64,000 bases of DNA from Coffea arabica (GCF_036785885.1 NC_092312.1:37241239-37305238), one strand, 5' to 3'. Counted from the stretch's first letter, positions 24,691 through 37,427 are shown. Notes: a model not told the origin generated them from the letters alone. Numbers and translations: made by a program.

Positions 24691-25781
24691 ACAGCAAACA
24701 AACACCAATATTTGACAATGGCTATTGCTCCATCTACCTTATTACCAAGACACCATGAAAACACATATCAAGCCTCAATGGTCAAGATCCAAGAAACATC
24801 ATCTCGGTTAGCTTCTAAACCGCGGACTCCTCCAATTTAAAACAAACTAATCTAAGAAAAAAGAATGGTCGCTCAACAAATGGTCCAACTATTAACCAAA
24901 ATCTCAACATTAAGTCCATAAATCGGCAAGCTTACTTTAATCACATACTGACACAACCTTTACCTTTTCATCACGCTTTTCTATTTTTCTCTTTTTTTTT
25001 GTTTCAGTAGTGATAATAGATTTAGTCTCTAGCCATTAGAGCCTTTTGACGCGAACTCCAAAATTTGTCAGATGAAGGAGTCCGGTTACTCAGCTCTTGT
25101 CGTTATACGACCACGTACTCATAGAAATTATTACTTTTTGACGCGAAAATCGACACTTTTAGTGAAAATCCCCGATTACTCAGCAGTAATAACTAGTGGG
25201 GTACAACCAACTTTTATTCACGACCAGGCAACAAAATAACTGAAATAACACAAAAAATAGCAGCAGTTAGCCCCATTTCTTCAAACATGGAGAACTAAAG
25301 TTAATAATTGGACCAATTCACATAAAAATGCCAACAATTATTCCTTATGCCTAGAAAAGTTAACCAAAAATTATAGGCATCATATAATCATCGATATTCA
25401 CCAAAGAGATGTTGTTGAGCTCAACTAAATTAACTTGATATACTTTTATTACTAAAACTTGACAATAGTAAAAATAGAGTCAACAACCATCATCAACCCT
25501 TGGTAGTCGAAGAAGAGCTGATCACTAATAAAAGTAAAAAGAAAATAAATGAAAAATAGAACAAATAACAAACTAAAAATAAAGGAAAAACATAAAAAAA
25601 CTAAAAATTAAAGATACTAGTACCACAGTTGTCCCCTCCATACCTAAATCCGACAGTGTCCTCAATGGAGGTAAAAGAGCAAATCAAGCAAAGAGGACAA
25701 TGAAACTTCCCTCGAGTGCGGCTATGGGATGGGCGGGAACGATGGAGTGAAGTCAATATGGTGGAAGTATGCGGCCAAGTT
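24691..25781 (-). other. 3' non-coding part of Tat/Athila-like element
   Basis: No coding region recognised. Two imperfect copies of a roughly 95-bp segment occur at 25040-25200, each with TTTTGACGCGAA and a GATTACTCAGC or GGTTACTCAGC word. A second copy of the purine-tract motif (GAGGACACTGTC, then GGTATGGAGGGGAC on the minus strand) lies at 25620-25670. Confidence 0.5.
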
Positions 25782-27003
25782 CTAAGACATTTGAGCCATC
25801 TGATTGGTGATGTTCATCACTCTCTTATCCACGTGGTGAACCTGAACTTGCAAGTGGCGCCACCCAGCATCAGAGTCTATCGGCGGGGGAGGCGCAGAGG
25901 AAGAGGGTCCAGTAGTGTCCTCGGCCGATCTAGGAACTGAAGAAGACCCTGCTCGTGTCGAAGGACACTTATCTGGAGCCCGAATGGGTCCGGGAAGTGT
26001 AAACCGATAATAATCATCAGCCGACTCGGCAACTCCCATCTTTTCAAGAGCCTTCGCATCCAAGAATTCCATTTCAAAAGCCATATGCAGGTCGTGGTCC
26101 TGCAGATTAAGAACCCCTAGCTGGATTGCCAAGTGTGTGATGTACGACCCAAGGATTAAGGGTTTGTTCTTCTTGGTTAAAACGGTCTTGAATTGTGCGG
26201 CCAACCAACACCCCAAATTTACCTTGATATTGTTCTTCATACACCAGATGAAGAAGAACTCGAGTGGGAAAGTATACCCGAGCTATCTTTACGACCCGAG
26301 TAACTATAAGCCAGAAATCACTGAACATACTGGGTACTGGGATCTTTAAGATAGGAACTCCTAGATCTAGAAGGGTCATAGCGGTCCCCGTCAACAGACA
26401 TTTCCTTCCAAACATCGGGGTAGTAGGAGTAAAAGGGCTCTATGTAATCACAGGCACTCTCGGCATATTCTCTAGTCTCAGCATACTCCCGAGTAATAAA
26501 ACCAAAAGTCAAATTAAACTGAGTGATGGAGAAATTGAACTCTTGACCCATGAGGCGGAAGTGAATCACATTTGGGGTATCCACAGTTTACCCCGTAGGC
26601 AAGTCGAACTCGAAAGTGGAGTAAAATTCCCTAATAAGTTCGACAAAGGTGGGACAGAAGATATCAAGGTAAGGTCTCCACCCGATGGCGGTAAACATCC
26701 ACTCAACTTCTTTCCTTATACCTAGTGCCATCATGGTAATTTTGTCACAACATTTGCAGGGTATGATACGCCGCTCACAAACTTTAGCATATCTCTGCTG
26801 ATCAGCAGGCCTAGTAAAGTTTAAATGCCCCCCAAAGTGAGCGAGTGTAGCGACATGAACACTCTTGCCCCTAACCTAGCGTGTTCGGACACCTGAAGAG
26901 GAAGGTTGGTTAGTAGGTTCATTCACCGGAATGGTGGGTTGGGGTGGAGTAAGCTGATGTTTAGAGGCTCTAGACCTAGAAGAGAATTTTGGTCTCACCA
27001 TGG
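25782..27003 (-). pseudogene. Putative plant transposon protein (PF20167-like ORF) of gypsy element
   Basis: Starting at the minus-strand ATG at 27003-27001 (MVRPKFSSRSRASKHQ), the frame runs through AKVCERRI, GWRPYLDIFCPTFVELIREF, VIHFRLMGQEFNFSITQFN and DPSRSRSSYLKDPSTQYV, then after a frame change ELFFIWCMKNN-like sequence, VNLGCWLAAQFKTVL and ITHLAIQLGV. This order matches the domain Pfam calls putative plant transposon protein, common next to Ty3/gypsy Tat- and Athila-type elements; its role is not established. Two stops (TAG near 26880, TAA near 26592) and at least one frameshift near 26300 make it a pseudogene. The Pro/Ser-rich tail ends near 25782. Confidence 0.75.
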
Positions 27004-28164
27004 TCACTAACAGTCAGCTCAATCAACAAAAGACAGAATGTCCCACAAATATTGAAACCAGCAAATTCAATGCAGTAACAAATTAATAACCTCCAGCGAA
27101 GTCAATAATCAACGTAAGAAAACTGGTGGCTCCCAATTGAACAATGAAATGCACAATAAATGCCCCACCCAATCAGCAATTCAAAGCACTGAGCAAATTG
27201 CACCCAACAATTCAATCAAGGTCAACCAATTTCAACAAGCAAATCAAGGGCCACTGGTGCTTCCCAATGCAACAGTCTGATGCACAATCGAGCCAACCAC
27301 AATACTAGGAAAACCCCAAACAATGCAACAGTTCAATCACTAGCAGAGGACATCCAACAATATGCTTGAACACAATCAATTTCAACGAATATGCCAAACA
27401 ACAAACTAGGAGCAGTAATAGTTTCGAAACAAATCAACAAATCTCAACAAATGAACTCAATTCCACTCATGCTAATCAACAGCTTAATCAATAAGAAGAT
27501 AATTTCCATCAATGCAATTTGACGCAAAAAAATTCCAGTAGAGCAGTCCTCTATTGAGTCTAACAACCAAACCCAGCAATTGATGCTCCAAATAAGCAGG
27601 TAGGTGAGAATGGTACCTCCACCGTTGTGAGAGAGAGAAAGAGACGCGAGGGACAGCTACTAGCAGCTTGCGGCGAGGCCAAGGGGTGCAGCACACGTCT
27701 TCAAGCGACGGTGAGCGTGAGATGCACTGGTCTACGCGGCTGGCACGGGCGACAGCTGCGTGGAGTGAGTCGTACTTTTCGTTCGACGGCACGCATGGGT
27801 TGCAAGGCTGTAGCGGTTCACGGTGCTGCGGCCTACTGGAGTGAGAGATGCCAGGAGAGAGAGAAAGGGCGAAGACAACGCGTGGTGGTGATGGAGTTCA
27901 TGGCTGCGGCGTTGGCAGCGGCAGCGGGCAAAGGGTTTTCGGTCGACAGAGAAAGAGAAAAAGGGGAAAGGAGAAACAGGGGAGAAAAAGAAGAAGAGAA
28001 AAAAGAAAGAAAAAAAATAGTTTTTGGTATTTTTATCCTTTTGGTATTTTTTTTTCTTTTTTTTTGGAATTGAAATTTAAAATTTGTAATTCAAAATTCA
28101 AAATTTTAGGTTAAACAGAAAAAAAATATTTATTTTTTTTGAAGATTCAAATACATATCTTTCC
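27004..28164 (-). other. Non-coding spacer with a GC-rich island
   Basis: Between the extra ORF and the tandem repeats of the gypsy element. About 27620-27960 is much richer in G and C than its surroundings, and the open frames there have low complexity. It could be a captured host 5' region, but I recognise no protein. Confidence 0.4.
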
Positions 28165-28640
28165 TACGAACATGACGCGGGCACATCAAGAAGGCAAGAA
28201 CTTTTTTGCCGAATGGTTTAAAATTTGAAAGTTATCGCACGTCTTGTTGAAGTGGACACGTCATGAGAATGGAAACCCTTCTGATGAGGCGCCTGAGAAT
28301 TGCACGTTACCATGCGCCCTGATGACGCGGGCATGTCATGAGGGTGAGAACCCTTCTGGCGAAGACTTGGAGAATTGTGCATTATCATGCGCCTTGGTGA
28401 CGCGAGCGCGTCATGACGGCCAGAACCCTTCTGACGAAGAGTCGTTTAAATAAAAGTTACCACGCGCCTTAGTGACGCAGGCACGTCATGTCGGTCAGTC
28501 TACTCCAGGATCAAAGGAAAAGCTCTCCAGGCAACTCGACGCAGGCACATCATGAGGGTGGAAACCTTTCTGACGAACGACTTGCAAGTTGCACATTATC
28601 ATGCGCCCTAGTGACGCGGGTGCGTCATGTTTGGGGAACA
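28165..28640 (-). repeat. Tandem repeat array, about 75-bp unit
   Basis: Six to seven imperfect units each contain a near-palindromic TGACGCGGGCACGTCATG core, then GAACCCTTCTGACGAA and a CATTATCATGCGCC tail. Units 3 and 4 (near 28308 and 28386) are the best preserved; unit 5 carries a substitution of unrelated sequence. Tandem arrays in the non-coding part are common in Tat/Ogre-type gypsy elements. Confidence 0.85.
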
Positions 28641-28779
28641 CCTACTAATCATTAAAAAATAAAAAATTAAACTAGAAATCTGGAAAAACTCTAAGAAAAC
28701 ATATTGAAACTGTCAAATAAAACTGAACAAACAACTAAAAGAAATTGGGTTGCCTTCCAATAAGCGCCTTTCTTTAACG

Positions 28780-29281
28780 TCATTGGTTAGACATGGCTAG
28801 GTGTTGCTAATTGGAGCAATTTGGTGCATCCAGACGTATCATCTCCACTTTTTCACTTGGAAAGCCTTCGTAATAATATTTGAGACGGTGTCCATTCACC
28901 ATAAACTTATTGTCCGTATTAGTATTCTGAATTTCTGCTGCACCATAGGGAAAGACGTGAGTAACAATAAAAGGGCCAATCCAACAAGAACGTAGCTTAC
29001 CTGGAAATAGTTTAAGCTTGGATTGATATAGGAGAACTTTCTGACCAACTACAAAAGTTTTTCTAGAGATTTGTTGGTCATTCTCTCCTTGTAAATTAAC
29101 TCATTCTCATATGTTTCGTTCCGGATCTCTTCCAATTCTTGCAAGTCCAACTTTCGATGGGCACCGGCCTCCTCTAGATTCATGTTATACTGTTTTATCG
29201 CCAATAGGCCTTGTGCTCAAATTTCACCAGGAGGTGACACGGCTTCCCGAATACCAATCTATAGGGTGACATGCTGATAGG
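28780..29281 (-). pseudogene. Ty3/gypsy integrase C-terminal remnant
   Basis: Minus strand reads [18 protein letters not shown], then [18 protein letters not shown], then AGAHRKLDLQELEEIRNETY, the familiar C-terminal integrase of Tat/Athila elements, followed by degraded chromodomain-like sequence with several stops. Its upstream part is missing because a copia element ends at 29287. Confidence 0.85.
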
Positions 29282-29286
29282 GGTCC

Positions 29287-29516
29287 TGAACAAAAAGAAA
29301 AACTGAATTGTTCTGTCATATTTTTTGTTCTAAACTCTGTACAACATTTATACAAATGGAATTTGACTTTTGTCAATTCCATGAAATCTGTAATTTCCTA
29401 AAAATTAGGAGCTAATTTATTCTATCCTAAAATACATTAGAAGTAAATTATTCTATCCTAAAATAGAGCAGAAATCATGGGATATACATAGAAAAAGATA
29501 TTCTAGATTTTCAACA
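29287..29516 (-). repeat. 3' LTR of second copia element
   Basis: Minus strand starts TGTTGAAAATC right after purine tract CTTGAGGGGGAG and ends TTTTTGTTCA, 230 bp. Beyond it the gypsy integrase frame begins immediately. Confidence 0.8.
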
Positions 29517-29523
29517 CTCCCCC

Positions 29524-31690
29524 TCAAGATGGTGAATAGATATTTTCCATTCCCATCTTGCATGTAATGTCTTCAAAGTTGGAAGTTGGCATTCCCTTAG
29601 TTAAGACATCTGTCAATTGATTATTTGATGCTACATATGGAGTGCAAATCATGCCACTGTCCAGCTTTTCTTTAATAAAATGTCTATCAACTTCGATGTG
29701 TTTTGTGCGATCATGTTGCACTGGATTGTGTGCAATGTTGATGGCAGACTTGTTGTCGCAATAGAGTTTCATAGGTCCTTCGCTCTTGATTTTAAGATCA
29801 TCAAGTATTATTTTGAGCCATAGCAATTCACAAACTCCATGAGCCATAGCTCTAAACTCTGCTTCAGCACTTGATCTTGCAACAACCGATTGCTTCTTAC
29901 TCCTCCATGTCACTAGGTTCCCACCAAGAAATGTACAATATTCTGAAGTTGATCTACGATCTACAACAGAACCTGCATAATCAGCATCAGTATATGTCTC
30001 TATGAGCAATCCTTTATTTTTCTTGAACAAAATTCCTCTACCCGATGTCCCTTTGAGGTAGGATAGAATTCTATTGATAGCCTGCAAGTGTTTCTCTCTT
30101 GGATCATGCATAAATTGGCTTACTACACTTACAACAAATGTTATGTCCGGCCTTGTATAGGACAAGTATATCAGTTTCCCAACCAACCGCTGATATCTTC
30201 CCTTATCTACTGTGCTATCATCCTTCTCTTCATTCAATCTCAAGTTAGGCGCAATGGGTGTGCTTGCTACCTTGCATCCAAGATTGCCTGTTTCTTTAAG
30301 AAACTCTAAGACATACTTTTGTTGGGAAACAAAGATGCCTTTACTTGAGTATGCCACCTCAATGCCTAAAAAATACTTCAGCCTCCCTAGTTCTTTAATT
30401 TCAAACTTCTTTGCTAAGCACTTTTTGAGTGTTTCTCTTTCAATTGGATTATTCCCGGTGATGATGATGTCATCTACATATACAAGTAGAGCTGTAACAC
30501 CTCATTTTGAATGTTTTATGAACAAAGTATGATCTCCTTGACTTTGTCTGTATTGCATTGCTAACATTACTTTAGTAAATCTTCCAAACCAAGTCCTTGG
30601 TGATTGTTTTAATCCATATAAAGTTTTCTTTAACCTGCACACTTTCTTTTCAAAAAATATTTCATTGAAGCCCGGTGGAGGTTCCATGTACACATCTTCT
30701 TCTAAATCCCCATGTAAGAATGCATTCTTCACATTAAATTGCTGTAAACACCAACCAAAGTTAGCGGCTAAAGACAAAAGATCGCGCATAGTATTCATTT
30801 TTGCAACGAGTGCAAAGGTCTCTTGGTAATCTATCCCATATGTCTGTGTATATCCTTTTGCGACCAACTGAGCTTTATGCCTTTCTAATGAACCATCAGC
30901 TCTATATTTCAAAGTAAACACCCATTTACACCCCACTGTTTTCTTTCCTTTGGGTAGGTTTACAATTTCCCAAGTCTTATTTCTCTCTAGGGCATTCATC
31001 TCCTCTTTCATAGCATGTAACCAGTTCTTATTTCTAAGTGCGTCTTGTAGTGTTTGTGGGATTGAAATAGAGTTGATGGTGGTAAGGAAAGTTTTATGTT
31101 GTGGAGAGAGTCTATGGAGAGACACAAAATTTGAGATTGGATGCTTAGTGCATTCTCGTGTTCCTTTTCGAACAGCAATAGGTAGGTCTAAATCATCAAA
31201 TTCACAAGGAGCAGAGTCAGATTGAACACACAAAGGAACAGAATTTTTAGTACCTGATTGTGGTTCAGATTCTTGGATTTGCACAGGTTCAGAAATATGA
31301 ACTTTCTTCCTTGAGTAGTCCTTGAGTGGTGTAGTTGGATTTAAACCAGATTTTCCCTCAGCTCCAAGATCAGGTTCAATTTCTTTACTGGCATGTTCAA
31401 CTTCAAATTCAGGTTCAGGTTCACTGCTAGTATGTTCTCCTTTAGAATTTGGTGTATGGTCAGGCTTGAAAGACTTTAAGTTTAGTGTAGGACTTTGAAG
31501 ATCAAGGAGAAATTCCTTATCTTCCCAAGAACTCCCCCCCTGGAGATGAGGATTGTTACTTTGAGAGTAAGGTTCATTTCAACAAATGTGACATCTATAG
31601 AGGTAAAAAAAATTTTTTAAAAAAGGATGATAACACTTATATCCTTTCGTGATCAATGAGTAACACGATAAAAGAACTAATGAGTCCATG
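29524..31690 (-). pseudogene. Ty1/copia pol (RT and RNase H nearly intact, 5' truncated)
   Basis: The minus-strand frame begins in the integrase C-terminus (KGYKCYHP-like, near 31650). RT motifs follow: NKTWEIVNLPKGKKTVGCKW, FNVKNAFLHGDLEEDVYMEP, LKKTLYGLKQSPRTW and the catalytic LLVYVDDIIITGN. RNase H follows (TYTDADYAGS, VVARSSAEAEFRAMAHG, CDNKSAINIAHNP). From 31284 to 29524 a single TGA at 30504-30502, just before GVTALLVYVDD, is the only break. The final TGA overlaps the purine tract. Gag, protease and most of integrase, and the 5' LTR, are missing. Confidence 0.9.
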
Positions 31691-31937
31691 ATAGCTCAAT
31701 CTCCAATTGACATAGCTATTCTTGCTTAGAACAACTCAGGGGAAAGGAAACAAAACAACTTACTTTTAGTAATCTTCAATATCATAAACTGTCAATAATG
31801 TTAGAAAAGGAAAAAAGAGAAGAATTGTAGGAAGTGTGTGTATAGCTGGTTTGATTTTTTGCAAGGTCGACTCTTTGGTTGTAATAATTTCGTTTTCTTT
31901 TGAGGGTCTATTTGTAAATCTTCATGTTATTTGACTG
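31691..31937. other. Junction stretch, no feature recognised
   Basis: Sequence after the truncated copia end and before the first LTR terminus. Nothing recognisable. Confidence 0.4.
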
Positions 31938-32010
31938 AGTCCTGACGAGATTTGGGTAGGCGGTCCGCCAAATCCTTGGGTATGCCCTAGGGTTAGGTGG
32001 GGCTGTCACA
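31938..32010 (+). repeat. LTR 3' terminus (fragment)
   Basis: Begins GTCCTGACGAGATTTGGG and ends GTGGGGCTGTCACA, the shared 3' terminal signature of the LTR family seen at 33959, 37427, 39374, 40496 and 40797. Confidence 0.7.
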
Positions 32011-32278
32011 AAAATCCTAAATTATCTTTTAATCAGGTATCACATTTTGATTTGTAAAGCTTTCAATGTATGTATTTAAGTGTTTAATCATGTAGATTAA
32101 GCGCATTCGTTTGAGATGGTACCATTGGATTTGTTGAGTTGCTACTTGTAACCATTGGCTGATTGAATGAGCGCGGCGTTTGAACAAGGAAGGAAATTTC
32201 TGGCGGGGACTGTTCATCGAATCCGGCCAGTTCTTGGCCGGATTAGCAGGGGTTTTTGAAAAAATCTAAATTTCGCCA

Positions 32279-33959
32279 TTGCCACGAATCCGTCCAGATC
32301 TTGGCCGGATTGTGACGTTGCACTTCGGCAGCCAAGTTAGACCGGCTGATTTTCCTACGTTCTTATCTTGCTTCTTGGTTGAAATATCTTTATTTCTTCT
32401 CCTTGCTTGGCCGAGCTTCATGAGGGATAAAAGAGAGAAAGAGAGCTTCATCTTGCACCATCCTTTCTTGTCCAAATCTTGAGTTTTAACTGTTAGTTTT
32501 GGAAACTACTCCATACAAGTGCTCATCAAGGAAGTTGGAAGGAGTTGGTGGAGTGATTTTGGATGGGCAAGCTCTAAGCTATCATTTTCTTGAGGTTTCA
32601 AGGTAATCTTTGCTAGAAATCCTTTTCTACTAGTAATATGCTAGATATTTGTGATTTCGAGTTGCAAAATATGTGGTTTATGAGGAATATTGTGGGTTGA
32701 AGTAGTGATTGAGGAATTTTCTATTATTATAATGAATTTTCTGCCGTTATGTGATGATTGAGGCTTGGCCATGTTATGAGGGGTTGCTATATGAATTATT
32801 GAGGTATTATGTGCTAGATGGCCTTGTCTAAAAGAATTTCCAACTTTTGTGCATCAATTCTAGTTTTAGGGTTTCGAATTGGGGCTTAATTGTGATTGGT
32901 TTTGGAGCTATCAATTGGCTCAAATTGAAGGAGTATTGTGGCCTAATTAGGTATGTTGTATGGCCTATGATTTGTATGTGTAATTGTGATTGAATTGAGA
33001 TGCGATTGGTGACGTATTGTAGGATGGAAAATAAAGAAATTAAGGGGAAGTGCTGTCCAATCTTTGAGAGCATTTGATTGCTTTGAGTTTGAGTTAACTC
33101 TTGGTAGAAATGAAGGACTTGGACTTGATTGAGGAAACTGTCTATGATGGATGAGATTCATGAGCTGTGGTTGGTGAGTGATTCCACAACTATTTACAAA
33201 GTTACTTTTCGAACTATTTCTTGCATTGCTTACTCGATTGCATATCATGAGTGCTTGCATGTGTATCATGAAATGATTTGGCTCCAATGAGTTCTTAGGA
33301 AGTCCGGTGCTTAGAACCAACGTCTCCACCACTGTTTATTTGGAGCACAAATGGCTCCCTATTACTGTTTGACTATTAATTGATCTATTTGAGCGTTGGA
33401 TGTTTAAGTACAATAATTTCACTGGCTCACAAGAGCAATAAACGTACATTTGATTATTGATTCATGACATCATTGAAATGAATTGTTGTGAAACTTATTT
33501 GATTACTGATTTTTACTGAACACTCGCTGAGCTTCTAGCTCACCCCAAAAAAAATTTTTCCCCATAGGGCTCGAGGCAAAGGAAGCACGTGTAATAAGTT
33601 ATCAGTGTATCTGGAAGATTATCTCATGTGTATTTTGCTTTTCGATTTACTTGTGGTATGTAATTCGTGGAACTTTAGAAGATGTAATATTTGAGACTGA
33701 TATCGTAATTGTAATTATTTGGGAACTGAGAACTTTTGTCTTATTTGGGGAATTGTACCACTATTTGAGATTTGAATGTATGTACGTATACGTCCTAAAC
33801 TTGAGAAATGTTATTTCATTTATTATTGAGGTTGTACCCTAGGTTATTGGATTTGAGTGATGTAATTTATTTGAGAACTGCTTAGTAGTCCCGGCAAGAG
33901 TTGGGCAAGCGGTCCGCCAAACCCTTTGGTTCGCCTTAGGGGGAGGTGGGGCTGTCACA
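32279..33959 (+). repeat. LTR A, plus strand, followed by PBS
   Basis: Its 3' end is precise (GCTGTCACA) because a primer site follows. Its 3' 1.1 kb (32838-33959) is nearly identical to 39375-40496, and a more diverged version of most of it occurs at 37774-39374. The start is approximate: homology with LTR B begins around AGATCTTGGCCGGAT near 32295. Confidence 0.7.
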
Positions 33960-33961
33960 GT

Positions 33962-33973
33962 TGGTATCAGAGT
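33962..33973 (+). promoter_or_regulatory. Primer binding site (initiator tRNA-Met)
   Basis: TGGTATCAGAGT lies two bases after the LTR end and matches the tRNA-iMet complement TGGTATCAGAGC except for the last base. The internal region after it is cut after about 70 bases by another LTR. Confidence 0.8.
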
Positions 33974-34042
33974 TTAGGTTTCAGATCTTTGTAGTGTATT
34001 TGATGTGAGACGCAGAAGCAAAGATTGGATCTTAGAGGAACT

Positions 34043-37000
34043 GTGAGAACCCGTAAATTTTCGTATTTTCTAGGGTTTTATTTTATTTAATCACACGTTT
34101 TTCTGTAATTTCCTTACTAGAAAATTTTCTAACTCGTTTTATGAGTAAATAGGGTTTTTAAGTCATTTTTCTAGTATAAGTTAGTTCTTAAGATTTTAGA
34201 AGTGTATACCGGACGTGGGACCCGCTAGTGCGGAAAGTTCGGTAAAATTTGGCTAGTTAGATTAAGTTTCGTATACCGGGATTAATTTAGCAGGTATTAA
34301 GAAATAACTAGAGGCTACTAAATGGATTGGTGTAAGAGGACAAAAGGATAACCATGTATTAATTGAAGTGACAAGTGTCACTTGGTGACTAATCCTTGGA
34401 CTTTGACCACAGTATTCACTACTTTACCAATTTAAGCAAAAATTACCCAAAAATCACCCTTATTTGTAGCTTCATGGCCGGCCCTCTCTAAGGGAAAAGG
34501 AAAAGAAAGCTCTCCACTTTCTTAGCTCCAATCTTGTTCAATCTTCAATTCCAATTGTTTAATCTTGAATTTTCTCCATAAAAACCCCTAGTTTAGTGAT
34601 TATGAGGTGATTAGTGAAGTGGGTTGAAAGATTAAGGTGCTAAGTTGCTCCTCTTCTTGGGCTGTTAAGGTGAGTAGCTAAGGGACCTCTCTTTCTTCTC
34701 AATAATGCTTAATTAGTGACTTATGTGAGATGAAGTGATGACTTTAGGTGTTGTTTCATGATTTTGGTAGAAATTAATGAAGTTTTATATTTATTCATGA
34801 TTTTTCTGTTTTACTATGATTAATATTGTGTGGCCATATATGATGGTTGGGAACGGTTTAGAATGAAGCCTTAGGGCGTAAATTGTAGCTATTTGCGGAA
34901 AATTTTCGCTTTGAACCGAAATTTCCAGATTAGGGTTTCCATTTTTTCCCCTTCTGACCGGTACTGTTTCCCTTAGTTAGAGGCCAAATTAGTCTTGGAT
35001 TAAAACATAAAAGTTGTAGGGAATGATATTTTATAGTTGCCTACAAAATTTCAATCAAATCGGAGCAACGTACCTGTGAAAAGACTAAAATACCCCTACT
35101 GCCCTGTTTCTGTCCGAACCTGGTAATCAGCTTTGGTAATTGGTTAATTTGATTTGGAATACTACTGATTTGATTGTTGATGTTTTCTTAAGAAATATAG
35201 CCTGGTATCTTAGCTTTCGGAGGGCTTTGGAATCACTTGAATTGGACTTTGGTAGCCTGAATTATGGTTATTTAACCAGAATGCGGTTCGTTAACCTGTT
35301 TATACGGTTCTGGTTTGGTACATTGAACTTTTGACCTAGTTGTACTACAAACTAGACTGAGTGGCCTTCTTCAACATTGTAGCCCTTTCTCTTAGCTTCG
35401 AACGGTGTAAATTTCACCCCAATCCAATAAGTGTAGCTCCAGTTGTGTCCGTTCCGCTAAATGACGTCAAAACTGTCTTTTGGATTTAGGGTTTATAATT
35501 GGGGCTTTTCTAGGGTTTCTTTATTGAGCTACCATTTGGTTCTTTTGAAGGGTATTGTGGCTCTAATTAAAGGTGTTTGATAATTTGTGATTGGGTGTTG
35601 AGGTTTGGTTGGAAAGTAAAGAAAGACAAGGGAAATGCTGTCAAAATTTTCGTGGAACTTCTGCACAGTCTCTGGAAATTTGCTATATCTTGATGTAAGA
35701 ATGTCAGAATTGAGTTCTGTTTGTTGTGTTTTAAACTAGATTCATAGGGTTATAAACCGTATAAATTTCAGACCAGCTTTTATGTCTGTACCATTTATGG
35801 TGATTTTTCAAAGTTGACTGAAATATTGTACCTGTTCTGTCTTTCACTGGATAAAGCAGCAACTTGAGGCTTGAATTTGACTGACTTGTATTTTGAATCT
35901 TATGTGGATGTTCTCTAGAAAGTTATAGCCCTTTGAATGTATTTTCCAATGGTATAACTTTTACTAATTTTGGACCTACAAAACTTGAGATATGATTTCT
36001 CATATAGGGTTGCGCGAAACTGGAAAATCTTGTTTTTCTAGTATTGACCTTACTTTCATTTTCTACTTCAAATTTGGAGTTGGTCAATCAATGTAGGTAG
36101 AGTTTTGAGGTTGTTCATGCCTTTAGGACTAATTGTTATCTTTTCACTCCAAAGTCACCTCTTCGCTTTACATTAATGGTTTATTTGGATAGGCACCCGA
36201 CTTGTAATCGAGCTTTACTTGCGAATTCCATTTATTAGGTCTTGGAGTCCAGTCTTAAGTGTTTGCCTTGATTGTTCTAGGAGGTGCTGGCGAGTAAAGC
36301 CACACTTGGGAAGGAAACTTTTGAAATTATCCTTGTTTGATCTGGTGAGTGTACCACTTCCCTGCCTTGTTGCTTAATTGGTTCATCTATACTTGAAATT
36401 TGTGACATGGATAACTATGAACTCTGTTATTTTGAATGAGACGATGGTGCACTTTATCATACTCGTTCTCTTGCCTGTGTTGTATAAACTGAAATCTCTT
36501 ACTTGTACTTGTTATGAATTCGAACTTGTTACTTGCACTTGTTATAAGGGCGTTTGGAAGTCTGTCCAACGACCTTCTTGTTAAACCTGAGCTCAATCTC
36601 ATGGGGAGTTAATTAAATCGAGCCAGCAAGGGCTTGGTCGAGGTATTTGACAATCCATGAGTGCCTGTTCCTAGGGAATCTTTGAGTATTGAGACTCTTG
36701 ATTCCAGTATACTCGAGTATTACCACTTTTATTCTTGTTTGATGTTCGGGCCCGGTAAGGGGTATGTTTGGTGAACGGAATTTGGCGTTAAAGTGGTGAT
36801 CTATTGGACTGGTTCCTTTATTTGAACGTTGACGGTGGGTCAACAAGGTTGGATCAAGTATTGCAACGGGGATTTGGCTCCTGAGAGCCACCTGTATCCT
36901 TTAAATTGTGATGTTCGTTCATTTCTTTTACTTGATGCGGATATGTGTCCTATAAGTGTTTTCTCATGATTTCTACTGTTATATTTTTGGTACCTCATTG

Positions 37001-37427
37001 AGTTTCTAGCTCACCCCGTTTCGTTATCCTTGTTTTCCTTACAGGAAATCACCTTTTGAAAACTATGATGTTTTGAAGCATGAGTTGAGCTAATTTTAGT
37101 ACTCTTTTGTATAGTTCCTCGATGGTTGGAAAACCTTGATGTATTTTAACCAAACAATTCCCTTTTGAATTGTAAATTTGCAGTCATGTGTATATAAAAG
37201 TGTTTAACCATGTTCCTAAATTGATTTGGTTTGGAAATGTTCTTTTCTAGGGTTATCTAAAGTTGTTGTGCTTGTTTGGGTTTCGGACAATGAATGTTAT
37301 CTTCTCGAAATTCTTTTGAGCGGTTGGTAAGGTTTACGCTCGTTCCGGATCCGTAGTCCCGGCGAGAGCTGGGCAAGCGGTCCGCCGAACCCTTTGGTTC
37401 GCCTTAGGGGGAGGTGGGGCTGTCACA
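34043..37427 (+). mobile_element. Solo LTR, 3385 bp
   Basis: Starts TGTGAGAACCCGTAAATTTTC and ends GTGGGGCTGTCACA. Flanks are GGAAC (34038-34042) and GGAGC (37428-37432), a 5-bp duplication with one change. No second LTR or internal coding region adjoins it, so it is best explained as a solo LTR left by LTR-LTR recombination, inserted just downstream of the PBS of another element. The many short open frames inside are not conserved. Confidence 0.75.

Noticed and set aside
27484..28114. Overlapping open frames of 88-148 aa in both directions
   Set aside because: They arise from GC-rich low-complexity sequence; no family is recognised and the region lies inside a retrotransposon.
28165..28640. 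Regularly spaced repeats resembling a CRISPR array
   Set aside because: Units are contiguous 75-bp tandem copies with mutations throughout, with no unique spacers, in a plant retrotransposon.
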